In this document: positions 25,140-33,958 of the stretch, piece by piece | Layout: every line of letters starts with the position of its first letter | How positions within the stretch are numbered: the stretch's first letter is position 1 | Assembly (NCBI RefSeq): GCF_000769405.2 | Contig: NZ_CP053439.1 | Location: 1,550,001 to 1,614,000 of the forward strand | DNA length: 64,000 nt | Reading direction: 5' to 3' | Source: Rhizobium brockwellii | GTDB taxonomy: Bacteria; Pseudomonadota; Alphaproteobacteria; Rhizobiales; Rhizobiaceae | Program-made: the position numbers and the translations under genes | The notes under the pieces: generated by a model | Told to the model about the DNA's origin: nothing | What the model saw: only the letters and a program-made list of their open reading frames with translations | The model's database searches: none

Positions 25140-25727
25140 TTACATCAACAGCCCCGCGGCAGTGACGACGCTCTGGGCGATTTCCGACATCTTCTTCTTT
25201 TCATTCATCGCTGTCTGGCGCAGCAGGGCGAAAGCCTCTTCCTCCGACAGGCCGCGCATCTTCATCAATATGCCCTTGGCGCGCTCGACCAGCTTGCGTT
25301 CCTCCAGCGCGGAGCGGGCATCGGCAAGCTCCCGCCGTAGTCGGTTGAAGGCATTGAAGCGGCTGACGGCCATGTCGAGGATCGGTTTGACCCGTTCCTT
25401 CTTCAATCCGTCGACGATATAAGCCGAGACGCCGGCATCGACGGCAGCCTCGATCGAGGCCGTGTCGGAGCGATCGACGAACATGGCGATCGGGCGGCTG
25501 ACCGTGCGCGTCAGCTGGAACAGGTGCTCCATCATGTCGCGGTTGGGATTCTCGATATCGATGATGATCACGTCGGGCATCAGCGTTTCGATGATTCGCG
25601 CGATGCCGTTGACCTCGTGGACCACGGTGACGCGCACATGCCCTGCCTCGCGCAGTCCTTCTTCGATGATGGAGGCGCGTATGGCATTTTCGTCGATCAC
25701 CAGAATTGTCAGATCGAGATGCGTCAT
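25140..25727 (-). CDS. nasT: ANTAR-domain response regulator, antiterminator NasT
   Basis: A 195-residue two-domain regulator. The receiver-like N-terminus (LTILVIDENAIRASIIEEGL, then VIIIDIENPNRD) has the phospho-acceptor Asp position kept. The C-terminal ANTAR domain is clear (LVERAKGILMKMRGLSEEEAF, ending KMSEIAQSVV). NasT binds hairpins in nas leaders and prevents termination unless held by NasS. Start ATG at 25727 is chosen by similarity to family N-termini; an in-frame ATG at 25739 exists and neither has a strong ribosome site. Function is well supported by nasS next door and the leader terminator at 23392. Confidence 0.93.
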   Translation of the reverse strand: MTHLDLTILVIDENAIRASIIEEGLREAGHVRVTVVHEVNGIARIIETLMPDVIIIDIENPNRDMMEHLFQLTRTVSRPIAMFVDRSDTASIEAAVDAGVSAYIVDGLKKERVKPILDMAVSRFNAFNRLRRELADARSALEERKLVERAKGILMKMRGLSEEEAFALLRQTAMNEKKKMSEIAQSVVTAAGLLM

Positions 25728-25889
25728 TGTTCTATTCATGACGCACTGCAGCAATTTTGGCAAGGTGTTCGCCTCAAAAGTGTGCACAAATAGGTGTGCG
25801 CAAAAAATAATCAAACTGCCGCACTTTCGGGCGGGATCAATACGCCGCGTAGCTTAGCCGGCGAAAATCGGCTGACGGGCAATGTCTCT

Positions 25890-26519
25890 TCAGGGCTGCG
25901 GTATTTCGGACGTCAAATGAGGAACGGCGTAACCGCGCTTGACCTGTGGCCGTGCGGCAAGCCTGAGATACCATTCCCTGACATAAGGGAAGGCGTTCAG
26001 GTCAATCTTGTGACGCTGAAACCGGGATACCCAAGGCCAGACCGCCATGTCGGCGATGGAATAATCGTCGACGAGATAGTCGCGGCCTTCGAGCCGTGCG
26101 TTCAGCGTCTCGTACAGGCGGCGGGTGTCCCTGTGAAAGAGATCCTCCGCGAATGGCGCTTTGCCGCTATTATAGGTCAGGAAATAGTGGGCGTGGCCGA
26201 GCGTCGGTCCAAAACCGCCCATCTGCCACATCAGCCATTCGATTGTGTGATGCCGGGCGGCACCCTGCCGGGGCAGGAAGCGGCCGGTCTTTTCGGCGAG
26301 GTAGAGCAGGATGGCGCCGGATTCGGCAAGCGTAATGCCGGTCTCGTGATCGACGATAACAGGAATCTTGCCGCCCGGATTGATGGCGAGATAATTCTGC
26401 CGGAATTGATCTCCCTTGGTGATATCGATGGTGTGGGGGCGGTAGGAGAGGCCGAACTCCTCGAGCGCGATGGACACTTTGAGCCCGTTCGGCGTGATCC
26501 AAGTGTAGAGGTCGATCAT
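25890..26519 (-). CDS. Glutathione S-transferase family protein, first copy
   Basis: A 209-residue GST of the YfcG/Ure2-like (Nu) type with N-terminal thioredoxin-like domain (MIDLYTWITPNGLKVSIALE, cis-Pro in GKIPVIVD, ESGAILLYLAEKTG) and alpha-helical C-terminus (DYLVDDYSIADMAVWPWV). Catalysis in this class uses a Thr/Asn near the N-terminus rather than Ser or Tyr. It conjugates or reduces with glutathione, substrate unknown. It follows the ArsR regulator by 7 bp, so ArsR and GST form one operon divergent from the sulfonate-like block. A second GST lies at 33959-34681. Confidence 0.9.
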   Translation of the reverse strand: MIDLYTWITPNGLKVSIALEEFGLSYRPHTIDITKGDQFRQNYLAINPGGKIPVIVDHETGITLAESGAILLYLAEKTGRFLPRQGAARHHTIEWLMWQMGGFGPTLGHAHYFLTYNSGKAPFAEDLFHRDTRRLYETLNARLEGRDYLVDDYSIADMAVWPWVSRFQRHKIDLNAFPYVREWYLRLAARPQVKRGYAVPHLTSEIPQP

Positions 26520-26526
26520 CCCAGGT

Positions 26527-26892
26527 TCAATCGAACATCATTTCGTCGACCGGCAGCTTCGTCATTCCGAAGCGGCCGGTGACATCGTCGAGGCCAGAGA
26601 ACATGTCCCGCAGAGTTTGCACGATCGTCTCGATGCGCGGGTCAATGACGCGATAGACGATCGCTTTGCCGTCGCGGCGTCCTTCGATCACACCGGCCTC
26701 GCGAAGCTCGCTCAACTGCTGGGAAAGCGTTGGCTGGCGGATACCGAGCTCGTCCTCCATCGCCGAGACCGAGGCTTCCGTCTCCATCAGATAGCAGACG
26801 ATCGCCAGGCGGTTGGCGTTGGCGATCAGCTTCAGCAATTCGCTTGCTGCGCCGACATCGCGGCAGACTCTTGAGGAAACAGGCTTCGTCAC
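26527..26892 (-). CDS. ArsR-family transcriptional regulator
   Basis: A 121-residue winged HTH protein with the ArsR recognition helix (IRQPTLSQQLSELREAGVIE). One Cys lies at about residue 33 (IVCYLME) and one near the N-terminus (VCRDVG), but no typical metal ELCVCDL motif. The C33 position resembles the first Cys of BigR/SqrR-like sulfur and oxidant sensors, though the second is missing, so the ligand is open. GTG at 26892 with AAGGA eight bases upstream is the start. It probably represses its own gst operon and the divergent block through the direct repeats at 26914 and 27063. Confidence 0.88.
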   Translation of the reverse strand: MTKPVSSRVCRDVGAASELLKLIANANRLAIVCYLMETEASVSAMEDELGIRQPTLSQQLSELREAGVIEGRRDGKAIVYRVIDPRIETIVQTLRDMFSGLDDVTGRFGMTKLPVDEMMFD

Positions 26893-26913
26893 CGGTAGCG
26901 TCCTTGAAGGTTC

Positions 26914-26932
26914 TATAAAAAAGTAAAGTGAC
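26914..26932. promoter_or_regulatory. Direct-repeat operator candidate, copy 1
   Basis: TATAAAAAAGTAAAGTGAC on the plus strand, 22 bp upstream of the arsR-like GTG. It matches the copy at 27063-27081 at 18 of 19 positions. Both sit just upstream of divergent starts, so they probably bind the ArsR protein. Confidence 0.55.
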
Positions 26933-27062
26933 GCAGGTGAAATTTCAACTCCGGCTCGCTCAGTTCACTCGATCTGGTAAAAGATTTCATTGCCTATCGA
27001 TTTTATGGGATTTCAAAGCCGATTTTATCCTGCTGACGACAATCGCTTCCTCGCAATCAATT

Positions 27063-27081
27063 TATAAAAAAGTAAATTGAC
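27063..27081. promoter_or_regulatory. Direct-repeat operator candidate, copy 2
   Basis: TATAAAAAAGTAAATTGAC, 149 bp from copy 1 in the same orientation and 31 bp before the binding-protein ATG. Its inner part AGTAAATTGACT is a near palindrome, as expected for a dimeric winged-HTH site. Confidence 0.55.
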
Positions 27082-27111
27082 TGCTATGAGCCATGTTATC
27101 GGTCGTACAGA

Positions 27112-28009
27112 ATGAAAATTGGTGTTCATCCCAATAATCTGCATCTTCGTCTCGCGCGGCTCTGGCCCGGCGCCTTCGCTGATCTGCAGCCGATATTCGT
27201 CTCCTATGCCGAAGGCCGCGATACCGCGGCGCTGCTGGAAAGTGGCGACATCAATCTCGGTGGCACTGGTTCGACGCCGCCGATCGAGGCTGATATGCGC
27301 GGCCTCGGCGTTGAATATGTCGCCGCCTCCGCGCCGCGCCCGGCGAACGGCGCCATCTTCGTCAGAAGCGACAGTCCGATCGGCTCCGTCGCCGAGTTGA
27401 AGGGCCGCCGGATCTCGCTGATCGACGGTTCGTTTCACACCTATTTGCTGGCCCGCAGCCTCGAAGGTGAGGGGATGAGCCTGCCCGATGTCGAGCGGGT
27501 CGAAAGCGGGGCGCGCGATGCGCTCGCCGATCTGCTCGAAGGGCGCGTCGATGCCTGGGTTGCCATGTCGCCACGTCTCGAAAAGGCGCTGGAGCGCGAT
27601 GACGTCAGGCCGATCGTCCGCTGCGGCGCGGCCATTCCCAACCGTTCGCTGTTCTGGACATTGGAGCGGAACGGCCTCTCGGCGGCGGAGATCCGGGCGA
27701 TCGTCTCCGAACTCAGCCGGATCGGCACAGAGATCGCCGCCGATCCGCGCGCCGCCGCCAGACTTCTTGCATCTGGCGACCGCGGGGGATCTGGCGACCG
27801 CAGCGGATCTGGCGACCGCGGGGGGAACGGATATCGACGCCTGGGAAAAGGTGGTGCGCTCGCGCGACTTCACGGTGTTTCCGATCGACGACGCGATCAT
27901 CGCCGAACAGCAGGAAGAGGCCGACACGCTGCTGCGCCATGGTCATTTCGACAAGCCCATCGTGCTGAAACGCTCGGAAATGACGAAAGAACAAGGAATC
28001 GGGAGATGA
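27112..28009 (+). pseudogene. Signal-less ABC-type substrate-binding protein, frameshifted
   Basis: An NMT1/SsuA-like binding-protein fold (KIGVHPNNLHLRLARLWPG, SGDINLGGTGSTPPI, GRRISLIDGSFHTYL) starting directly at the mature domain with no signal peptide, so it would be cytoplasmic. Reading from 27112 is broken at about 27770, where one extra base (c27770) precedes three 18-bp repeats encoding DLATAG-like units. Deleting it restores the frame through DIDAWEKVVRSRDFTVFPID to a TGA at 28007-28009. That TGA overlaps the monooxygenase ATG (ATGA), supporting a once-intact 299-residue gene. No ABC permease or ATPase is nearby. It may be inactive, a sequencing error, or a DszB-like non-transport protein. 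Confidence 0.75.
27771..27827 (+). repeat. Three tandem 18-bp repeats
   Basis: Three near-identical units of ATCTGGCGACCGCGGGGG, the middle one differing in two bases. Because 18 is a multiple of three, unit number does not change the frame, and the frameshift needs a separate one-base change at the repeat edge. In the corrected frame they encode repeated Asp-Leu-Ala-Thr-Ala units. Confidence 0.85.
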
Positions 28010-29136
28010 ACGTTTTCTGGTACATGTGCGCGCCCGACGGCGCCTATCCCTGGCAGCCGGAAGGCTCTCGTCAGGTCGATTACGGCTACTACAAGCAGCT
28101 TGCCCAGGCCTATGACCATCTGGGTTATACCGGGGCACTGTTTGCGACCGGCGCCCATGATGTCTGGGTGCTGGCGAGTGCGCTGCTTGCTCATACCGAG
28201 CGGCTGCGTTTTCTCGTCGCCATCCATCCTGGCCTCGTTGCGCCGACATTGCTTGCCAAGATGGCTGCGACCTTTCAGGAATTCGCCCGCGGCCGGCTGC
28301 TGATCAATGTCGTTTCCGGCGACGCCAAGATGCTCGGCGCCTATGGCATGATGCTGCCGCATGACGAGCGCTATGACATGGCGGACGAATATCTTCAGCT
28401 CTGGCACCGGCTGTTTGCCGGTGAGAGCGTCACCCATCAGGGCAAGTATTTCTCGACGGACGGCGCCAAGCTGGCCTTGCCGGTCGGCGAAAGCATCGCG
28501 CCGCCGCCGCTCTGGTTCGGCGGCTCCTCGGACAAGGCGCTTGAAGTCGCGGCAAAACATGTGGACACCTATCTCTCCTGGGGCGAGACGCCCGCCCAGA
28601 TCGGCGAGAAGGTCGAAGCGGTGAAGGCACGGGCCGCCCACTACGGCCGTGAACTGGAATATGGCATCCGCCTCTATGTCATCGTTCGCGACACCGACGA
28701 AAAGGCCTGGGAGGCGGCGGCCGATCTCTATGACCGCATGGATGATGCGGCGATCACCGCCAACCAGCGCTTCGTCTCAAGAAGCGATTCCGTCGGCCAA
28801 CAGCGCATGACCGCACTGCATGGCGGCCTCAAGCCGGAAAACCTGCGCGATCTCGAAGTCGCGCCGAACCTCTGGGCCGGCATCGGCCTGGTGAGGCCAG
28901 GTCCCGGCACGGCGATCGTCGGTTCTCCGGATACGGTTCTGCGCACGCTCGAAGCCTATCAGAAGGCGGGCGTCGATACTTTTATTCTTTCTGGCATGCC
29001 GCTGCTTGAGGAAGCCTATCGTTTCGGCGAAAAGGTGCTGCCGCGGCTCGATGTCAGCAGGGAAGTCTCGAAGGCGCGGAACTACACTTGGTCGACGCTC
29101 TTCGATCGCGATCTTTCGACCGTCAAGAATGCCTGA
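28006..29136 (+). CDS. LLM-class flavin monooxygenase, SsuD/alkanesulfonate type
   Basis: A 376-residue FMNH2-dependent monooxygenase of the luciferase-like family. It begins MNVFWYMCAPDGAYPWQPEG and carries FLVAIHPGLVAPTLLAKMAA, GRLLINVVSGD, PLWFGGSSDKALE and GIRLYVIVRDT, matching SsuD-type alkanesulfonate monooxygenases. They release sulfite from sulfonates to supply sulfur. Length matches SsuD. The ATG at 28006 overlaps the preceding stop. Downstream is a TRAP transporter in place of the usual SsuABC, so the substrate may be a different sulfonate or thioether. An FMN reductase (SsuE) is not in the window. Confidence 0.9.
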   Translation: MNVFWYMCAPDGAYPWQPEGSRQVDYGYYKQLAQAYDHLGYTGALFATGAHDVWVLASALLAHTERLRFLVAIHPGLVAPTLLAKMAATFQEFARGRLLINVVSGDAKMLGAYGMMLPHDERYDMADEYLQLWHRLFAGESVTHQGKYFSTDGAKLALPVGESIAPPPLWFGGSSDKALEVAAKHVDTYLSWGETPAQIGEKVEAVKARAAHYGRELEYGIRLYVIVRDTDEKAWEAAADLYDRMDDAAITANQRFVSRSDSVGQQRMTALHGGLKPENLRDLEVAPNLWAGIGLVRPGPGTAIVGSPDTVLRTLEAYQKAGVDTFILSGMPLLEEAYRFGEKVLPRLDVSREVSKARNYTWSTLFDRDLSTVKNA

Positions 29137-29160
29137 TCCTCTCGCCAGAAGGTAAGTTTT

Positions 29161-30993
29161 GTGGCCACCAGTGAATTTCATCCGATCGAACAGGCCGCTC
29201 CCGACAGCGGAGTGGCAGCGCGCCTGCTGCGGGCGATCGAAGCGGTTCTCGGCATTGCCGCGGCACTCGTTCTCGCCGTGCTGCTCTTGATGGTGCTCGT
29301 CACCGTCTGCCTGCGCTATTTCTTTAGCGCCGGCTTCATCGGCGCCGAGGATCTCGGCATCTGGCTGCATGTGGGTCTGATCGCGCTCGGCGCGCCGCTC
29401 AGCCTCAACAGCGCGCTTGCCATGCGCCTCGACGTCTTCGTCAAGATGCTGCCGGAAAGCCTGCAGAAGGTCACGCCGATCGGCGCCGATGTGTTCACCG
29501 TGCTTTCGGCGCTGATCCTGAGCTTCGGCGGCAGCGAGATCATGACGATGCTTGGCGGCGTGTCGCCGACGCTCGGCGTGCCGGAATGGATCCGCTTCGG
29601 CTTTCTTGGCGCCGGCGGCGCGCTGATCCTCGTCGTGCTGCTGCTGCAGCGCATCGCCGAAGGCAAGATCCTGCCGGTTTTGCTCTCGCTTGCCGTCGGT
29701 GTCGCGCTCTATGCCGGCATCCCGCATGTCGCGCTCGATCTCGACTGGCCGCCGAGCATTTTTCTCGGACTGATCGCCGCGGTCGGCCTCGTGCTTGCTG
29801 CGCCGCTGCCGCACGCCTTTCTTGCCGCAGCTTATGTCGTCATCGCCTTCGGCAGCAGCCTGCCCGAGCCGGCGATCGTTTCCGCGACCGTCACCGGCAT
29901 ATCGAAATTCTTGCTGCTCGCCATTCCCTTCTTCCTGCTCGCCGGCGGCCTGCTGACGGCCTCCGGAGTCGCCAACCAGCTCGTGCGCTTCGCCGCCGCC
30001 ATGGTTGGTCATCGTAGGGCCGGGCTGGCGCAGACGACACTTTTGACCAGCGTTCTCTTTTCCGGCGCCTCCGGCTCGTCGGTCGCAAATGCCGCTTTCG
30101 GCGCATCGACCTTCCAGCCCGAGTTGGTCAAACACGGCTACCCTCCGGCGCAGGCAGCGGCGATCATCGCCTCGACATCGGTTCTCGACAATGTCATCCC
30201 GCCTTCGATCGCCTTCCTCATCCTTGCGACCGCCACCAATCTTTCCGTCGGCTCGCTGCTCGTCGGCGGCTTCTTTGCCGGCGGCTTGATGGCCATATGC
30301 CTGGCGGTCGCCATCCATCTGACCGTGCGTGAGCAGGTGCCTTTGCCGCGCGCAAACGCGAGACAGCGCTGGCAATCGGCGGTCCAGGCAATCCCGGCTT
30401 TCGGGCTCGGCGTCATCGTCGTCGTCGGCATCCGCATCGGCATCGTCACGACCACGGAAGCCGCCGCTCTTGCTGCTTTCTACACGCTGCTGCTCGGCAT
30501 CGGTGCGCGCCTCGGCATCCTCTCGTTCTATGCCGCCTTTCGCCAGGCAGCAGTCGAAGCGGCGGCGATCGGCCTTCTCATCGGCACGGCCGGCCCCTTT
30601 GCCTTTTTGCTGGCGGTCGACGACGTGTCGGGACTGATCTCGCACCTGACGACGGTGCTCGGCGGCAGCGCGCTTGCGATCATCCTGCTGTCGAACGTCA
30701 TCCTGCTGGTGATCGGCCTCGTTCTCGACATCGGCGCCGCGATCCTGCTCTTCGGCCCCATCCTGCTGCCGGCAGCGGTCGCCGCCGGCATCGATCCCAT
30801 TCAGTTCGGGGTGATCATCGTCGTCAACCTGATGATCCACGGGCTGACACCGCCGCTCGGCATGCTGATCTTCGTCGTCAGCGGCGTCACGCGCATTCCC
30901 GCCTCAGAGCTCTTTCGGGCGGTCGTTCCCTATCTGCTCGCTCTCCTGGTCTCGCTCGCAGTCCTCTGCGCCTGGGCGATCATCTTCTCGTAA
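29161..30993 (+). CDS. TRAP transporter, fused DctQ-DctM membrane subunit
   Basis: A 610-residue fusion. The first roughly 160 residues hold four membrane helices of the small DctQ subunit (VLAVLLLMVLVTVCLRYFF, GAPLSLNSALAMRLDVFV). The rest is the large DctM channel subunit with many helices and the motifs SGASGSSVANAAFGA, VLDNVIPPSIAFLILA and GLTPPLGMLIFVVSGVT. Sodium-coupled uptake using the downstream DctP protein is expected. GTG at 29161 preceded by GAAGGTAAG is the start. It lies 24 bp after the monooxygenase, suggesting uptake of that enzyme's substrate. Confidence 0.92.
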   Translation: MATSEFHPIEQAAPDSGVAARLLRAIEAVLGIAAALVLAVLLLMVLVTVCLRYFFSAGFIGAEDLGIWLHVGLIALGAPLSLNSALAMRLDVFVKMLPESLQKVTPIGADVFTVLSALILSFGGSEIMTMLGGVSPTLGVPEWIRFGFLGAGGALILVVLLLQRIAEGKILPVLLSLAVGVALYAGIPHVALDLDWPPSIFLGLIAAVGLVLAAPLPHAFLAAAYVVIAFGSSLPEPAIVSATVTGISKFLLLAIPFFLLAGGLLTASGVANQLVRFAAAMVGHRRAGLAQTTLLTSVLFSGASGSSVANAAFGASTFQPELVKHGYPPAQAAAIIASTSVLDNVIPPSIAFLILATATNLSVGSLLVGGFFAGGLMAICLAVAIHLTVREQVPLPRANARQRWQSAVQAIPAFGLGVIVVVGIRIGIVTTTEAAALAAFYTLLLGIGARLGILSFYAAFRQAAVEAAAIGLLIGTAGPFAFLLAVDDVSGLISHLTTVLGGSALAIILLSNVILLVIGLVLDIGAAILLFGPILLPAAVAAGIDPIQFGVIIVVNLMIHGLTPPLGMLIFVVSGVTRIPASELFRAVVPYLLALLVSLAVLCAWAIIFS

Positions 30994-31006
30994 ACAGGAC
31001 AACCCC

Positions 31007-32005
31007 ATGGACAATTTCAACCGACGCAATTTCCTGAAGACCGCAGCTCTCGCCGGAACGGCGCTTACAGCGCCCGCCTTCGTCCGCACGGCCGCCGCCC
31101 GCACGACGACGATCACGATCGCCTCGCTGCTCGGCGACGACAAGCCGGAAACGAAGATCTGGGTGAAGATCGGCGAACTGGTTGAAGCGAAACTCCCCGG
31201 CCAATTCAAGTTCAATATCGTCAGGAACGGCGCGCTCGGCGGCGAGAAAGAAGTGGCCGAAGGCGTGCGCCTCGGCTCCATCCAGGCCAGCCTCTCGACG
31301 GTCTCGTCGCTCTCCGGCTGGGCGCCGGAACTGCAGATCCTCGATCTGCCCTTCCTCTTCCGCGATGCCGACCATGTTCGCCGGACCGTCGCTGGCGATG
31401 TCGGCGCCGATCTCAAGCAGAAACTGCAGGCACAGAATTTCGTCGTCGGCGATTTCATCAATTACGGCGCCCGCCATCTCCTGACCAAGGAACCGGTGAC
31501 GCGGCCCGAGCAGCTCAAGGGCAAGCGCATTCGCGTCATCCAGAGCCCGCTGCACACCAAGCTCTGGAGCGCATTCGGCACGACGCCGATCGGCATTCCG
31601 ATCACCGAGACCTATAATGCGCTCGCAACCGGCGTCGCCGACGCGATGGACCTGACCAAGTCGGCCTATGCCGGCTTCAAGCTCTATGAGGTCGTGCCCG
31701 ATATGACCGAGACCGGCCACATCTGGGCATCCGGCGTCGTCTATTATGCCTCGACCTTCTGGGGCGGCCTCAGCGACGAGCAGAAGGCGGTGTTCCAGCA
31801 GGCTTCCAGCGAAGGGGCTGCCTATTTCAACCAGCTGATCGTCGACGACGAATCCAAATCCGTCGAGACGGCGCTTGCCAACGGCGGAAAGCTCTTGAAG
31901 CCGGAAGCCTTCGACGAATGGCAGAAGGGCGCCCAGGGGGTGTGGGACGATTTCGCGCCGGTTGTCGGCGGCATCGACAGGATCAAATCGGTCCAGGCCG
32001 CCTGA
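31007..32005 (+). CDS. TRAP transporter solute-binding protein, DctP family
   Basis: A 332-residue periplasmic binding protein, 13 bp after the membrane subunit. It starts with a Tat signal (NRRNFLK followed by a hydrophobic stretch, cleavage after FVRTAAA). The mature part has the DctP elements (GEKEVAEGVRLGSIQAS, LDLPFLFRDADH, the ligand-carboxylate Arg in KGKRIRVIQSPL, MDLTKSAYAGFKLYEVV). A Tat route suggests folding before export. Ligand unknown, plausibly a sulfonate or carboxylate anion. Confidence 0.93.
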   Translation: MDNFNRRNFLKTAALAGTALTAPAFVRTAAARTTTITIASLLGDDKPETKIWVKIGELVEAKLPGQFKFNIVRNGALGGEKEVAEGVRLGSIQASLSTVSSLSGWAPELQILDLPFLFRDADHVRRTVAGDVGADLKQKLQAQNFVVGDFINYGARHLLTKEPVTRPEQLKGKRIRVIQSPLHTKLWSAFGTTPIGIPITETYNALATGVADAMDLTKSAYAGFKLYEVVPDMTETGHIWASGVVYYASTFWGGLSDEQKAVFQQASSEGAAYFNQLIVDDESKSVETALANGGKLLKPEAFDEWQKGAQGVWDDFAPVVGGIDRIKSVQAA

Positions 32006-32287
32006 GCGAGGGGCAGGGCGGTTCTCCACGGGGACCGATGGAAAACCGTCGGTCTCTTCATCGCACGCACTTGCCGGAAAAATAATGCCGGAGCAGGCCG
32101 GAAATCGAAAGAGCATGCCTTCGGTGATCGTGGTATATAACTTACTTAAAATCCTGGAATGGGAAGTTTTTACCTTCGGCCGGTGCGATCCTGTTGACCG
32201 CAATGTCGCTACCGCTTCTGGCGGACGGATCCCATGGCCTCGATTTGAGATAAACAACATTGAACACAAGGCTTTGGAGGGCCGACC

Positions 32288-32947
32288 ATGAGCTTACGTA
32301 TCAACGATATTGCCCCCGATTTTACCGCCGACACCACCCAGGGACCGATCAGCTTCCATGAGTGGATCGGCAACGGCTGGGCCGTTCTGTTCTCGCATCC
32401 GAAGAATTTCACGCCGGTTTGCACGACCGAGCTCGGCGCCATGGCCGGCCTTGCCGGAGAATTTTCCAAGCGTGGCGCCAAGGTCATCGGCATCTCCGTC
32501 GATCCTGTGGAAAGCCATGCCAAGTGGAAGAACGACATCAAGACCGCCACCGGCTTCGACGTCGAATATCCGCTGATCGGTGACAAGGACCTCAAAGTCG
32601 CCAAGCTCTACGACATGCTACCGGCCGGCGCCGGCGAGAGCTCGGAAGGCCGCACGCCTGCCGACAACGCCACCGTGCGTTCGGTCTTCATCATCGGTCC
32701 CGATAAGAAGATCAAGCTGATCCTGACCTATCCGATGACGACGGGCCGCAATTTCAATGAGATCCTGCGCGCCATCGACTCCATCCAGCTGACGGCCAAG
32801 CACCAGGTGGCCACACCGGCGAACTGGAACCAGGGCGAGGACGTCATCATCACCGCCGCGGTTTCCAACGAAGACGCGATCACGCGTTTCGGCTCCTTCG
32901 ATACGGTTCTGCCCTATCTCAGGAAGACCAAGCAGCCGACGGCCTGA
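32288..32947 (+). CDS. 1-Cys peroxiredoxin (Prx6 type)
   Basis: A 219-residue Prx6-type peroxiredoxin reducing peroxides. The peroxidatic Cys is C45 in PKNFTPVCTTELG, with the long C-terminal domain typical of Prx6 and no obvious resolving Cys. GGAGG just upstream of the ATG supports the start. It is preceded by the TRAP/sulfonate block, 282 bp after dctP. The family includes LsfA of Pseudomonas, induced by sulfate limitation near sulfonate genes, so a role during organosulfur use is coherent but not proven. A strong terminator follows. Confidence 0.94.
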   Translation: MSLRINDIAPDFTADTTQGPISFHEWIGNGWAVLFSHPKNFTPVCTTELGAMAGLAGEFSKRGAKVIGISVDPVESHAKWKNDIKTATGFDVEYPLIGDKDLKVAKLYDMLPAGAGESSEGRTPADNATVRSVFIIGPDKKIKLILTYPMTTGRNFNEILRAIDSIQLTAKHQVATPANWNQGEDVIITAAVSNEDAITRFGSFDTVLPYLRKTKQPTA

Positions 32948-32969
32948 TTGCTGCTTTCAAGCCATTCCC

Positions 32970-33003
32970 AAGCCGCCGCGAAAGCACTTCGCGGCGGCTT
33001 TTT
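32970..33003. terminator. Terminator after peroxiredoxin gene
   Basis: AAGCCGCCGCGAA pairs with TTCGCGGCGGCTT around a short loop and is followed by T residues: a strong intrinsic terminator. It may also end the convergent amidotransferase-type hydrolase gene, whose stop at 33014 is close by. Confidence 0.85.
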
Positions 33004-33013
33004 ACTGATCAGA

Positions 33014-33784
33014 CTAAGCGATGGCTTTATGGGCTCTCACCGCATCGCCGAATGCTTGAAACAGCGCACGATTAACAGGGTTGGTTTGCGGATCGTATTC
33101 GGCATGCCATTGCACACCGAGAGCAAATCCCCGCGCGTCTTTGAACCGTATCGCCTCGATCGTCCCATCCTCGGCTATGCCTTCGGCAACGACCCTCTCG
33201 CCAAGTTCGAGGATGCCCTGTCCATGCAGGGAGTTCACCCGGATCGTCTCCCGGCCGAGGATACGCGCAAATATCCCGTCCTGGGTAAGTCGAACATCGT
33301 GACGATCGCCGAAAACGATGGCGGGATCGGGATGGATCTCGCCGGTCTCGAGGCGTGGCATCCGGTGGTTCATGCGTCCAGGCAATTCCCGGATTTCGGG
33401 ATGCAGCGAGCCGCCGGCCGCGACGTTCATTTCCTGAAAACCGCGGCATATGCCGAAGACAGGAACGCCCCTTGCAACACAGGCTTCGATCAACGGCAGT
33501 GCCAGATCGTCACGATCCTCGTCGTATGGCTCATGCTTGGGATCCGGCACCATGTTGAAGCGGCTGGGATGGACATTGGCCCTGGCGCCCGTCAGTAGAA
33601 CGCCATCGACGATGGCCAGTAGCTCCGTGATATCGGTGAGTTTAGGATTGCCGGCAAACATCAGCGGTAAGGCTTCGGCAACGTCGGCCACGGCTCGCAG
33701 ATTATTTTCTCCGACAAGCTGGGCGGCAAATCGGCTTTCGACGATGCGGGCGTTCCCGATGATGCCTATTACAGGTCTCGTCAT
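33014..33784 (-). CDS. Class I glutamine-amidotransferase-like hydrolase (PuuD-type)
   Basis: A 256-residue class I glutaminase-fold enzyme. The nucleophile elbow has C113 in VFGICRGFQEMNV, and the His and Glu of the triad lie in ALGVQWHAEYDP near the C-terminus. The closest functional type is gamma-glutamyl-gamma-aminobutyrate hydrolase (PuuD), which releases glutamate from gamma-glutamyl amines. Start ATG 33784 (MTRPVIGIIG) has only a weak ribosome site. It is monocistronic, with no adjacent puuABC, so substrate identity is inferred from family alone. Confidence 0.85.
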   Translation of the reverse strand: MTRPVIGIIGNARIVESRFAAQLVGENNLRAVADVAEALPLMFAGNPKLTDITELLAIVDGVLLTGARANVHPSRFNMVPDPKHEPYDEDRDDLALPLIEACVARGVPVFGICRGFQEMNVAAGGSLHPEIRELPGRMNHRMPRLETGEIHPDPAIVFGDRHDVRLTQDGIFARILGRETIRVNSLHGQGILELGERVVAEGIAEDGTIEAIRFKDARGFALGVQWHAEYDPQTNPVNRALFQAFGDAVRAHKAIA

Positions 33785-33958
33785 TGCTGGCCACACCCCA
33801 AGTCGCAACGCCAGCTGCTGCCCAAACCGTCAGGATCCGCGGGCAGGTGATCTGCAACGCCGCGAAGCGGGAACCGGCCTTTGACTGGCTGCGGGCTCGG
33901 TTGTCACTATGGATATCCTTTGCCGCGATGACGGTGCAAGAGCTATCGCAGCCGATGC

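Noticed and set aside
27112..29136. 674-codon fused binding protein and monooxygenase
   Set aside because: Arises from a frameshift at 27770; the two genes are separate with an ATGA junction
29316..30840. Long minus-strand frames over the TRAP transporter gene
   Set aside because: Shadows of a GC-rich hydrophobic gene, with highly charged, repetitive composition
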